Positions 57,138 through 64,000 of a stretch of 64,000 nucleotides of DNA are shown here, piece after piece. Positions within the stretch are counted from its first letter, which is position 1. Each line of letters opens with the position of its first letter. Source of the DNA: Streptomyces mashuensis (GTDB lineage Bacteria; Actinomycetota; Actinomycetes; Streptomycetales; Streptomycetaceae); assembly GCF_014654785.1 (NCBI RefSeq), contig NZ_BNBD01000002.1, positions 682,001-746,000 of the forward strand, in the 5' to 3' direction. The notes beneath the pieces were generated by a model. The model saw nothing but the letters and a program-made list of their open reading frames with translations, did no database searches and was not told the DNA's origin. The translations under genes were made by a program, and so were the position numbers.

Positions 57138-57659
57138 CTACGGAATGACCACGACCGGCCGCTGCGCGCGGCGCGCGAGGCGGCCCGCCACCGAGCCGAA
57201 GATCCGCCCGACGAGGCCGTGCGTGGAGCCGACGACGATGGCGTCGGCCGCGTACTCGCGCCCGACCTCCTCCAGTTCGTGGCAGATGTCGCCGCCCCGC
57301 TCCACCAGGATCCAGGGCACCTCGGACAGGTAGTCGGCGCAGGCCAGTTCCAGGCCGAGCACCTCGGTGCGGTGGTCGGGGACGTCCACGAAGACGGGGG
57401 GCTCGCAGCCCGCCCAGACGGTCGTGGGCAACCGGTTGGCGACGTGCACGATGATCAGCCCGGAGCCGGCGCGCCGGGCCATACCGATTGCATACGCAAG
57501 CGCTCGCTCGCTCGACGTGGAACCGTCGAAGCCCACCACGACGCCGTGCTGGAACGCCGGATCGCAGGAATGACGTGATTCTTCCGCCGCTGTGGGATGC
57601 GCCGTCTGATCGGCGATCCGCTTGCGGTCCGCGGGTTCGGGGAATTCGTGACCGGCCAT
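57138..57659 (-). CDS. Universal stress protein (UspA fold)
   Basis: 173 aa, one Usp domain. It has the start VVVGFDGSTSSERALAYAIG, PPVFVDVPDHR and the ATP-binding loop IVVGSTHGLVGRIFGSVAGR. The first ~35 residues are acidic and His-containing. ATG 57659 (MAGHEFPEPADRKR) is chosen over upstream starts because the extra residues are not protein-like. Probably an ATP-binding stress protein. Confidence 0.9.
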   Translation of the reverse strand: MAGHEFPEPADRKRIADQTAHPTAAEESRHSCDPAFQHGVVVGFDGSTSSERALAYAIGMARRAGSGLIIVHVANRLPTTVWAGCEPPVFVDVPDHRTEVLGLELACADYLSEVPWILVERGGDICHELEEVGREYAADAIVVGSTHGLVGRIFGSVAGRLARRAQRPVVVIP

Positions 57660-58026
57660 CGGTGTCTCGGCGAAGGAAGCCCTCGGGCAGAGGGATCGAC
57701 GGTGGACTGGTGTGGAGTTGTCGGAGGGGCGGCGCCTGCATCCCGAGTGGATCTTCGACGGGAAAATCCGTCCGGGATTCATCTTTTCAATCGCTTACCC
57801 CCCAGGGTACGGCGACACTCGCTGCCTGCCCAGAGTCTCCCGGCCCAACCCGGAAGGCGCCGCACCGGGCGCCCAAGGCCCCGCCGGGCGTTCCCCGGAG
57901 CATGCACGAGCGCGGCGCGTAGCGCAATGGCCCGGGGTGTACTCACCGATACGCGTTCCCCAGTGACCCGCGCCCCACGGATCGCGTTGTAGTACCGCCA
58001 GCAACCGCCAGCAGGGAGCCGCCGCC
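57660..58026. other. Divergent region with TACCC-N4-GGGTA palindrome
   Basis: 367 bp between usp and the small membrane protein gene. The dyad TACCC-CCCA-GGGTA is at 57796-57809. It resembles, in shortened form, the copZ operator. No ORF is convincing. Confidence 0.4.
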
Positions 58027-58359
58027 GTGCCCGGACCCCGTGATCGCAGCCGTGAGGACGCCACCGAGGGGCATTCCCCCGATCCGGTGAGCGACGTGGT
58101 GCGCTGGTCGGCCTTCAGCTGTGCGCTGGTCCCCGTCGTCCTGCTGATGTGCGGTCAGTCCTTCGGCGGCGCGGCCGGCACGGCCGCCGGTCTGGTGGGG
58201 CTCACCTGCGCTTGCCACGCGCTGCTGCGGCAGTCCGAGCGCACGGCCGCCCGGGTGTCTGCGGAGCATGTGGTTCCGCACCGGGGCCGGCACGGCAGGA
58301 CGGGCGGCGGCAACCATCGCGGCGCCCGCCACCCCAACTCCGGCGCACCGCTCGACTGA
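58027..58359 (+). CDS. Small membrane protein upstream of adpA
   Basis: 110 aa. Two hydrophobic stretches at ~27-65 (SAFSCALVPVVLLMC, GAAGTAAGLVGLTCACHALL) are followed by a basic, His/Gly-rich tail. GTG start with CAGGGAG 9 nt upstream. It lies 503 bp before adpA. No family recognised. Confidence 0.65.
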   Translation: MPGPRDRSREDATEGHSPDPVSDVVRWSAFSCALVPVVLLMCGQSFGGAAGTAAGLVGLTCACHALLRQSERTAARVSAEHVVPHRGRHGRTGGGNHRGARHPNSGAPLD

Positions 58360-58862
58360 CCCCTCGCCGCGCCCTCGGCCGGCTCCCGGCCGATCCTCGA
58401 ACAGCCCTCGACCGGCCCTCGACTGCGCCCTTCCGGACAGCATCACCGCGCTGCCCCGGCCGCTCCGTCTCCCCTCCCGGCGGACCTCGTCGCACGTCTG
58501 CACCCATATGTTTTCAGCCAACTTCAGGCCGAACTTCGAGGGTGTCGTCACCTCGCTTCCGACCCCCCGCCACAGCCGGTCGACCAGCAAGGAAGAGGGC
58601 GCCCTGGCCGGTTGCCGCCTACGGAGCGTGGGCACGGTCGTGAGGCGTACTTTTCACCGCGCCCTGCGAGTGCAACGCTTCGTGATCGAACGCTTCGCGC
58701 CAAGTTGTCATGTCGACTTAGAGGCGGGTGGTGAACTGGTCATCGCGTCCCGAAGCGACGCAGTAGATTCGATCTTGGCCATGACCGGCGGGGGAACCGT
58801 TCAGGACCGAGGGGAAACGTGCAGGACCGAGAGGACTCGACCGCCGAGGGGGGCTTAGCGCC
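58360..58862 (+). promoter_or_regulatory. Long upstream region of adpA
   Basis: 503 bp without an accepted gene. It has lower G+C from 58500 on. TGGCCGGTTG (58605-58614) matches the AdpA box TGGCSNGWWY at nine of ten places, and TTGGCCATGA lies near 58773. No ARE-like 22-bp palindrome was found. The ribosome site AGGGGGG sits upstream of ATG 58863. Confidence 0.55.
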
Positions 58863-60215
58863 ATGAGCCAGGACTCCACGACCGCACCGGAGACCGCGCG
58901 CAAGCTCTCCGGACGCCGCCGCCGGGAGATCGTCGCCGTACTGCTGTTCAGCGGCGGCCCCATCTTCGAAAGCTCCATTCCGCTCTCCGTGTTCGGCATC
59001 GACCGACAGGACGCCGGAGTCCCCCGCTACCGCTTGCTGGTGTGCGCGGGCGAAGATGTGCCATTGCGAACGACCGGCGGCCTGGAACTGACCGCACCGT
59101 ACGGACTGGAGGCGCTCTCCAGGGCCGGCACCGTCGTCGTACCGGCCTGGCGGTCGATCACCCAGCCGCCGCCGGCCGCCGCCCTGGACGCGCTGCGCCG
59201 CGCCCATGAGGAAGGGGCCCGCATCGTGGGCCTCTGCACCGGGGCCTTCGTACTGGCGGCAGCCGGACTGCTCGACGGCAGGCCGGCCACCACCCACTGG
59301 ATGTACGCGCCCACGCTCGCCAAGCGCTATCCGTCGGTCCACGTGGACCCGCGGGAGCTCTTCGTCGACGACGGCGACGTACTGACCTCCGCGGGCACCG
59401 CCGCGGGCATCGACCTGTGCCTGCACATCGTCCGCACCGACCACGGCGCGGACGCGGCGGGCGCGCTGGCCCGGCGCCTGGTGGTGCCGCCGCGCCGCAG
59501 CGGCGGGCAGGAGCGCTACCTCGACAGGTCTTTACCGGAGGAGATCGGCGCCGACCCGCTGGCCGAGGTCGTCGCCTGGGCGCTGGAGCACCTCCACGAG
59601 CAGTTCGACGTGGAGACGCTGGCCGCCCGCGCCTATATGTCCCGCCGCACCTTCGACCGGCGGTTCCGTTCGCTCACCGGCAGCGCGCCGCTCCAGTGGC
59701 TGATCACCCAGCGGGTGCTCCAGGCGCAGCGGCTGCTGGAGACCTCGGACTACTCCGTGGACGAGGTCGCCGGGCGCTGCGGCTTCCGCTCGCCGGTGGC
59801 GCTGCGCGGCCACTTCCGGCGGCAGCTGGGGTCCTCCCCCGCGGCCTACCGGGCCGCGTACCGGGCCCGCCGGCCGCAGGGCGGCCCGGCGGACCGGCCC
59901 GAGCGGGGCGAACGCCCCGAGCGGGTGGAGCGCGGTGACCGCTTCGACCGGCCCGAGCCCGCCGACGCCCGCGCGGGCGAGCGGCCGGGCGAGCCGTCGC
60001 TGGTCGCGATGCGGCGCGCGGCCCTGACCCCGGCGCACGCGGTGACGGGTGCGCCCCTGGGGCCGGGCCCGTCCGAGCGGCACGGCGGCCATGGTCACGG
60101 CGGCCACGTCGGGCACGGCACGCCATACGGGGGCAACCTCCCCGAATCCGGCAAACCGGACTCGGACCTCTATGCTCCGCGCCTGCCCGGCCAGCGGGAG
60201 CGCCCCGTAGGGTGA
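58863..60215 (+). CDS. adpA: Pleiotropic regulator AdpA (AraC/GATase1 type), with TTA codon
   Basis: 450 aa. The N-terminal DJ-1/PfpI-like dimerisation domain has GGPIFESSIPLSVFG and GLCTGAFVLAAAGLLDGRPA. The AraC HTH pair starts near residue 245 with FDVETLAARAYMSRRTFDRR and RCGFRSPVALRGHFRRQLG. A long Pro/Gly/His tail follows. Codon 224 (59532-59534) is TTA, the bldA-dependent leucine codon. AdpA activates many development and antibiotic genes and in S. griseus is repressed by the A-factor receptor. Orn follows in the same direction. Confidence 0.95.
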   Translation: MSQDSTTAPETARKLSGRRRREIVAVLLFSGGPIFESSIPLSVFGIDRQDAGVPRYRLLVCAGEDVPLRTTGGLELTAPYGLEALSRAGTVVVPAWRSITQPPPAAALDALRRAHEEGARIVGLCTGAFVLAAAGLLDGRPATTHWMYAPTLAKRYPSVHVDPRELFVDDGDVLTSAGTAAGIDLCLHIVRTDHGADAAGALARRLVVPPRRSGGQERYLDRSLPEEIGADPLAEVVAWALEHLHEQFDVETLAARAYMSRRTFDRRFRSLTGSAPLQWLITQRVLQAQRLLETSDYSVDEVAGRCGFRSPVALRGHFRRQLGSSPAAYRAAYRARRPQGGPADRPERGERPERVERGDRFDRPEPADARAGERPGEPSLVAMRRAALTPAHAVTGAPLGPGPSERHGGHGHGGHVGHGTPYGGNLPESGKPDSDLYAPRLPGQRERPVG

Positions 60216-60220
60216 GACGT

Positions 60221-60826
60221 ATGAACGATCGCATGGTGTGGATCGACTGCGAGATGACCGGGCTCTCGCTGTCGGACGACGCACTCATCGAGGTGGCCGC
60301 CCTGGTCACCGACTCCGAGCTGAACATCCTCGGCGACGGCGTGGACATCGTGATCCGCCCGCCCGCCGAGGCGCTCGCCACCATGCCCGAGGTGGTGCGC
60401 CAGATGCACACGGCCTCCGGGCTGCTCGCGGAGCTGGACGGCGGGACCACGCTGGAGGACGCCCAGCGCCGGGTCCTGGAGTACGTCCGCGAGCACGTCC
60501 CGGAGCCCGGCAAGGCACCGCTGTGCGGGAACTCGGTCGGCACCGACCGCGGCTTCCTGCTCCGCGACATGCCCGAGCTGGAGCGCCACCTGCACTACCG
60601 GATCGTCGACGTCTCCTCCGTCAAGGAGCTGGCCCGGCGCTGGTACCCGCGCGCGTACTTCAGCAGCCCGAAGAAGAACGGCAACCACCGGGCGCTGTCG
60701 GACATCCGCGAGTCCATCGCCGAGCTCCGCTACTACCGCGAGGCGATCTTCGTCCCGCAGCCCGGCCCGGACTCCGACACGGCCAAGGCCATCGCGGCCC
60801 GGCACGTCCTCCCTGTTCAGGCCTGA
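60221..60826 (+). CDS. orn: Oligoribonuclease
   Basis: 201 aa DEDDh 3'-5' exonuclease. It has MVWIDCEMTGLSLSDDALIE (first acidic motif), CGNSVGTDRGFLLRDMPELE, and SSVKELARRWYPRAYF with NHRALSDIRESI (His/Asp). It degrades 2-5-nt RNAs and pGpG. ATG 60221 is preferred to GTG 60212, which overlaps the adpA stop. Being next to adpA is conserved in streptomycetes. Confidence 0.95.
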   Translation: MNDRMVWIDCEMTGLSLSDDALIEVAALVTDSELNILGDGVDIVIRPPAEALATMPEVVRQMHTASGLLAELDGGTTLEDAQRRVLEYVREHVPEPGKAPLCGNSVGTDRGFLLRDMPELERHLHYRIVDVSSVKELARRWYPRAYFSSPKKNGNHRALSDIRESIAELRYYREAIFVPQPGPDSDTAKAIAARHVLPVQA

Positions 60827-60854
60827 ACGGCGCCCGAAAGGGAAGAGTGACGCA

Positions 60855-60890
60855 GCTCGCTCCCGGCACGACCCGAAGCCGGGAGCGAGC
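60855..60890 (+). terminator. Hairpin terminator after orn
   Basis: A 13-bp perfect stem, GCTCGCTCCCGGC / GCCGGGAGCGAGC, with a 10-nt loop. Confidence 0.75.
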
Positions 60891-60955
60891 ACCCTCCAAG
60901 ACCCTGTACACTTTTTCTCGGCCGGTGGGAAACACGGAAACAAACGCCGGACGTG

Positions 60956-61028
60956 GTGGGTATAGCTCAGCTGGTAGAGCACCTGGTTGTGGTCCAGGAT
61001 GTCGCGGGTTCGAGTCCCGTTACTCACC
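60956..61028 (+). tRNA. tRNA-His (anticodon GTG)
   Basis: The acceptor GTGGGTA pairs with TACTCAC (61021-61027). The anticodon loop TTGTGGT has GTG. The T arm is GGGTTCGAGTCCC. G60955 and C61028 fit the special G-1:C73 pair of tRNA-His. No CCA. Confidence 0.95.
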
Positions 61029-61037
61029 CTCATCAGG

Positions 61038-61083
61038 AGCCGTGGGCTCCGACCTTGGAAAAGGTCGGAGCCCACGGCTTTTT
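61038..61083 (+). terminator. Rho-independent terminator after tRNA-His
   Basis: A 19-bp perfect stem, AGCCGTGGGCTCCGACCTT and its complement, loop GGAA, followed by five T residues. Confidence 0.9.
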
Positions 61084-61192
61084 GCGTACACCGGGCATCA
61101 CCCCCACGAGTGACGCTCCTCGCGGACGGCGTGCGTCCGGGCGCGGGCCGGGAATGCTCCAGTGCCCGGCACCGGACGAAGGGTCACCGCAG

Positions 61193-62494
61193 ATGGCAGC
61201 AGGCGTCCCCCGGCGGCGGCGGACGGCGGTGCTGCTGGCCGTGGCCGTTCTGCTCCTCGCCGGGCCGGTGGGCTGTGCCGGGGCGGGAAGGGAAAAGGGG
61301 CGGACGACGACCGTCACCGTCGGCACCTTCGGGGTGTTCGGCTACCGGCAGGCCGGGCTCTACGCCGAGTACGAGCGGCTGCACCCGGGCGTCCGCATCC
61401 GCGAGGAGGTCGTCGAGCGCAACGACACCTACTACCCGCAGCTGCTCACCCGCCTCGCCGCCGGCCGCGGCCTCGCCGACGTGCAGGCCCTGGAGGTCGG
61501 CAACGTCCACGAGCTCGCGGCCGAGCGCGGCGAGAAGTTCGAGGACCTCTCCCGCGCCCCGGGCGTCCGCCGCAGCGACTGGCTGCCGTGGAAGTGGGCG
61601 CAGGCCACGACGCCCGACGGCCGCACCATCGGCCTCGGCACGGACATCGGGCCCCTGGCGGTCTGCTACCGCAAGGACCTCTTCCGCCGCGCCGGGCTGC
61701 CCACCGGGCGGGAGGAGGTCGGCCGGCTGTGGGCCGGCGACTGGCGGGCGTACCTCGCGGCGGGTCGTGCCTACCGGCGGCACGCACCCGCCGGGACCGT
61801 CTTCACCGACTCGGCCGCCGGCCTCTACAACGCCGCCGTGCACGCCCACGCCGAGCGCTACTACGACCGCGCCGGCCACCCCCTGCTGACCAACGGGCCC
61901 GCCGTCCGCTCCTCCTGGGACCTGGCCGTCCGGGCGGCGCGCGACGGACTGACGGCCCGGCTCAGACAGTTCGAGAAGAACTGGGACCAGGCCTTCGCCA
62001 ACGGCCGCTTCGCCACCGTCGCCTGCCCGCCCTGGATGCTCGGCTACATGCAGGAGAAGTCCGGCCCGGCCGGCCGCGGCCGCTGGGACGTGGCCGCCGC
62101 GCCCCGCCCCGCCAGCTGGGGCGGCTCCTTCCTCGCCGTGCCCAAGGCGGCCCGGCACCGCAAGGAGGCCGTCGACCTGGCCGTATGGCTGACGGCGCCC
62201 GCCCAGCAGGCCCGCCTCTTCGAGCGGCAGGGCAGCTTCCCGTCCACCCCCGCCTCGTACGCCATGCCGCAGCTGGCCCGCGCCCGGAACCCCTACTTCG
62301 GCGACGCGCCCATCGGCCCCCTCTTCGCCGCCGCGGCGCGCGGCGCGCCCACGCTCGTCTTCGGCCCCCGCGAGCAGCAGATCGGGGCGGCCTTCACGGA
62401 CGTCGGCATCCCCCAGGTGGAACAGCAGGGCCGCAGCCCGCGCGCCGCCTGGGCCGCCGCACGCCGCGAGATCGAGAACGCGGTGGACGAATGA
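61193..62494 (+). CDS. Sugar ABC transporter substrate-binding lipoprotein
   Basis: 433 aa. The signal peptide ends in the lipobox GPVGC near residue 28. Then come VTVGTFGVFGYRQAGLYAEY and WDQAFANGRFATVACPPWML, typical of family 1 carbohydrate-binding proteins, near BxlE/CebE-type. It captures an oligosaccharide outside the cell for the two permeases that follow (ATGA overlap). The regulator and any glycosidase are beyond the right edge or elsewhere. Confidence 0.88.
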   Translation: MAAGVPRRRRTAVLLAVAVLLLAGPVGCAGAGREKGRTTTVTVGTFGVFGYRQAGLYAEYERLHPGVRIREEVVERNDTYYPQLLTRLAAGRGLADVQALEVGNVHELAAERGEKFEDLSRAPGVRRSDWLPWKWAQATTPDGRTIGLGTDIGPLAVCYRKDLFRRAGLPTGREEVGRLWAGDWRAYLAAGRAYRRHAPAGTVFTDSAAGLYNAAVHAHAERYYDRAGHPLLTNGPAVRSSWDLAVRAARDGLTARLRQFEKNWDQAFANGRFATVACPPWMLGYMQEKSGPAGRGRWDVAAAPRPASWGGSFLAVPKAARHRKEAVDLAVWLTAPAQQARLFERQGSFPSTPASYAMPQLARARNPYFGDAPIGPLFAAAARGAPTLVFGPREQQIGAAFTDVGIPQVEQQGRSPRAAWAAARREIENAVDE

Positions 62495-63477
62495 CCGCCA
62501 CGAGCCCCGCCACCCCCACCACTCCCGCCGCGCCCACCACGGGCACGCTCCCGCAGGACCCGCCCGCCTCCCGGGGGGCCCGCCTCCACCGGTGGGACGT
62601 GCGCTGGGGCCCGTACGCCCTGATCGCGCCCTTCTTCCTCTTCTTCGCCGTCTTCACCCTCCTCCCCCTCCTCTATACGGGCTGGGCCTCGCTGCACCGC
62701 ATCGAGCTGACGGCGCCCGAGCGCGCGGAGTGGGCCGGGCTGCACCACTACGCGCGCCTACTGCGCAACCCGCTCTTCTGGAACGCCCTGCGCAACACCC
62801 TCGTCATCGGCGTCCTGTCGACCGTCCCCCAGCTGCTCACCGCCCTGGCCCTCGCGCACCTGCTGCACAGCCGGCTGCGTGCCGCGACCTTCTGGCGCGT
62901 CGCGCTCCTGACCCCGTACGCGACCTCCGTCGCCGCCGCCACGCTCGTCTTCTCCCTCCTCTACGGACGCGACCACGGCCTCGTCAACTGGGTGCTCGGC
63001 GCCCTCGGCGCCGGCCCGGTCGACTGGCAGAACGGCACGTGGAGCGCACGCCTCGCCGTCTCCTCGATCGTCGTGTGGCGGTGGACGGGCTACAACGCGC
63101 TCCTCTACCTCGCCGCGATGCAGGCGGTGCCGGACGAGCTGTACGAGTCGGCGGAGCTGGACGGCGCGTCGCGGACCCGGCAGTTCCTGCACGTCACGGT
63201 GCCGTCCCTGCGGCCCACGATCCTGTTCACCGTCGTCGTGTCGACCATCGGCGCACTGCAACTCTTCGGCGAGCCCCTGCTGTTCGGCGGCGCGGGCGGG
63301 CAGAAGGGCGGCGCGTCGCACCAGTTCCAGACGCTCGGCCTGTTCCTGTACGAACAGGGCTGGTTCACGTACCACTTGGGACGGGCCTGCGCCGTCGCCT
63401 GGACGATGTTCCTCCTCCTGCTCCTGATCGCCACCGGCCACGGCCTGGCCCGGCGGCTGCTCCGGAAGGACGGGTGA
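62491..63477 (+). CDS. Sugar ABC transporter permease (MalF-like)
   Basis: 328 aa. A Thr/Pro-rich cytoplasmic N-terminus precedes six helices (starting YALIAPFFLFFAVFTLLPLL). The EAA-loop region is VPDELYESAELDGASRTRQF. It pairs with the next gene to form the import channel. ATGA overlap with the binding protein. Confidence 0.9.
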   Translation: MTATSPATPTTPAAPTTGTLPQDPPASRGARLHRWDVRWGPYALIAPFFLFFAVFTLLPLLYTGWASLHRIELTAPERAEWAGLHHYARLLRNPLFWNALRNTLVIGVLSTVPQLLTALALAHLLHSRLRAATFWRVALLTPYATSVAAATLVFSLLYGRDHGLVNWVLGALGAGPVDWQNGTWSARLAVSSIVVWRWTGYNALLYLAAMQAVPDELYESAELDGASRTRQFLHVTVPSLRPTILFTVVVSTIGALQLFGEPLLFGGAGGQKGGASHQFQTLGLFLYEQGWFTYHLGRACAVAWTMFLLLLLIATGHGLARRLLRKDG

Positions 63478-63486
63478 GACACCACC

Positions 63487-64000
63487 ATGACCACCAGAGC
63501 CAGGGGACACTCCTCCGCCGGGCCGCTCACCTACGCCGCCCTGGCCCTCGTCACGGCCGTGTCGCTGTTCCCGCTGCTGTGGACGGCCGTCGCCGCCTCG
63601 CACGACTCCGCGCGCCTGGCCCGTACCCCGCCGCCCCTGTGGTTCGGCGGCCACCTCCCCCACAACCTCCGCGTCGCCTGGACCGACGCCGGCCTCGGCC
63701 TGGCGCTGGCCAACACGGTGCTCGTGGCCGGCACCGTCGCGCTGGGCACCGTGCTGTGCTGCACGGTGGCCGGGTTCGCCTTCGCCCGGCTGCGGTTCCG
63801 CGGCAGCAGGCCGCTGCTCCTGCTGACCGTCGGCACGATGATGGTGCCGCCCCAGCTGGGCGTCGTCCCGCTGTTCCTGCTGATGGCCCGGCTGGGCTGG
63901 GCGGGGGAGCTGCGGGCCGTCGTCCTGCCCGCCCTCGTCAGCGCGTTCGGGGTGTTCTTCATGCGCCAGTACCTGAGCGGGGCGCTGCCCGCCGAGCTCG
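63487..64000 (+). CDS. Sugar ABC transporter permease (MalG-like), truncated by window edge
   Basis: 171 codons of an open frame to the right edge. It has the helix LTYAALALVTAVSLFPLLWT and then LANTVLVAGTVALGTVLCC and GTMMVPPQLGVVPLFLLMAR. The EAA loop and last helices are outside. It starts 9 bp after the first permease gene. Confidence 0.88.
   Translation, partial: MTTRARGHSSAGPLTYAALALVTAVSLFPLLWTAVAASHDSARLARTPPPLWFGGHLPHNLRVAWTDAGLGLALANTVLVAGTVALGTVLCCTVAGFAFARLRFRGSRPLLLLTVGTMMVPPQLGVVPLFLLMARLGWAGELRAVVLPALVSAFGVFFMRQYLSGALPAEL

Noticed and set aside
58268-58858. 196-codon plus-strand open frame before adpA
   Set aside because: No ribosome site, poor amino-acid pattern and low codon bias in its second half; read as the adpA leader.

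Overview
The window is very G+C-rich DNA with strongly G/C-ending codons. It carries a chaplin gene, an A-factor-type synthase and receptor pair, and adpA with an in-frame TTA codon. Together these point to Streptomyces or a close relative in the Streptomycetaceae. Most of the window reads as chromosomal core. The first 18 kb is more accessory in character. All calls come from reading the sequence; no database search was run.

0-18.7 kb: a P-loop GTPase gene runs off the left edge, followed by tRNA-Arg(TCT), a VOC-fold protein, and a coupled HExxH protease-like / DUF6545 membrane protein pair. Next come an amidohydrolase and a 166-bp palindromic MITE-like element. A gamma-butyrolactone signalling locus follows: a 22-bp ARE-like operator inside a promoter, a 46-codon orphan ORF, a ScbR/ArpA-type receptor and a divergent AfsA/ScbA-type synthase. 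Then come a NERD-helicase, a short chaplin, a phosphopantetheinyl transferase, a polyprenyl-synthetase-like protein that has lost both Asp-rich motifs, a crcB-DUF190-crcB fluoride-export operon, an FAD monooxygenase, an ECF sigma factor fused through a membrane helix to an extracellular CAP domain, and an FUSC membrane protein.

18.8-28.3 kb: myo-inositol catabolism in two divergent operons. The minus arm is iolC, a Cgl0159-type TIM-barrel protein, iolB, iolD and mmsA. The plus arm is an iolE-like dehydratase and two Gfo/Idh/MocA dehydrogenases. The set covers inositol oxidation, dehydration, ring opening, isomerisation, phosphorylation and the final semialdehyde dehydrogenase.

28.5-47 kb: a small HTH protein, a copper chaperone behind a CsoR-type palindrome, a possible sRNA, citrate synthase, RecD2 helicase, a TIM-barrel isomerase overlapping an EamA transporter tail to tail, a LysR regulator, a lipoprotein with a duplicated four-Cys module, an S28 peptidase, a single-chain ABC exporter, agmatinase, a phosphatase-labelled family member, TesB thioesterase and an acyl-CoA dehydrogenase.

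47-55 kb: a TetR regulator diverges from a leucine/isovalerate-type operon (carboxylase beta and biotinylated alpha subunits, HMG-CoA lyase, acyl-CoA dehydrogenase) across two palindromic operators. A DUF4429 gene and a probably leaderless small gene follow.

55-64 kb: glmS, a universal stress protein, adpA and orn, tRNA-His(GTG), and the start of a carbohydrate ABC importer (lipoprotein plus two permeases) that continues past the right edge. The signalling pair at 5-7 kb and AdpA at 59 kb are the two ends of the classical A-factor cascade, but no ARE was seen upstream of adpA here.
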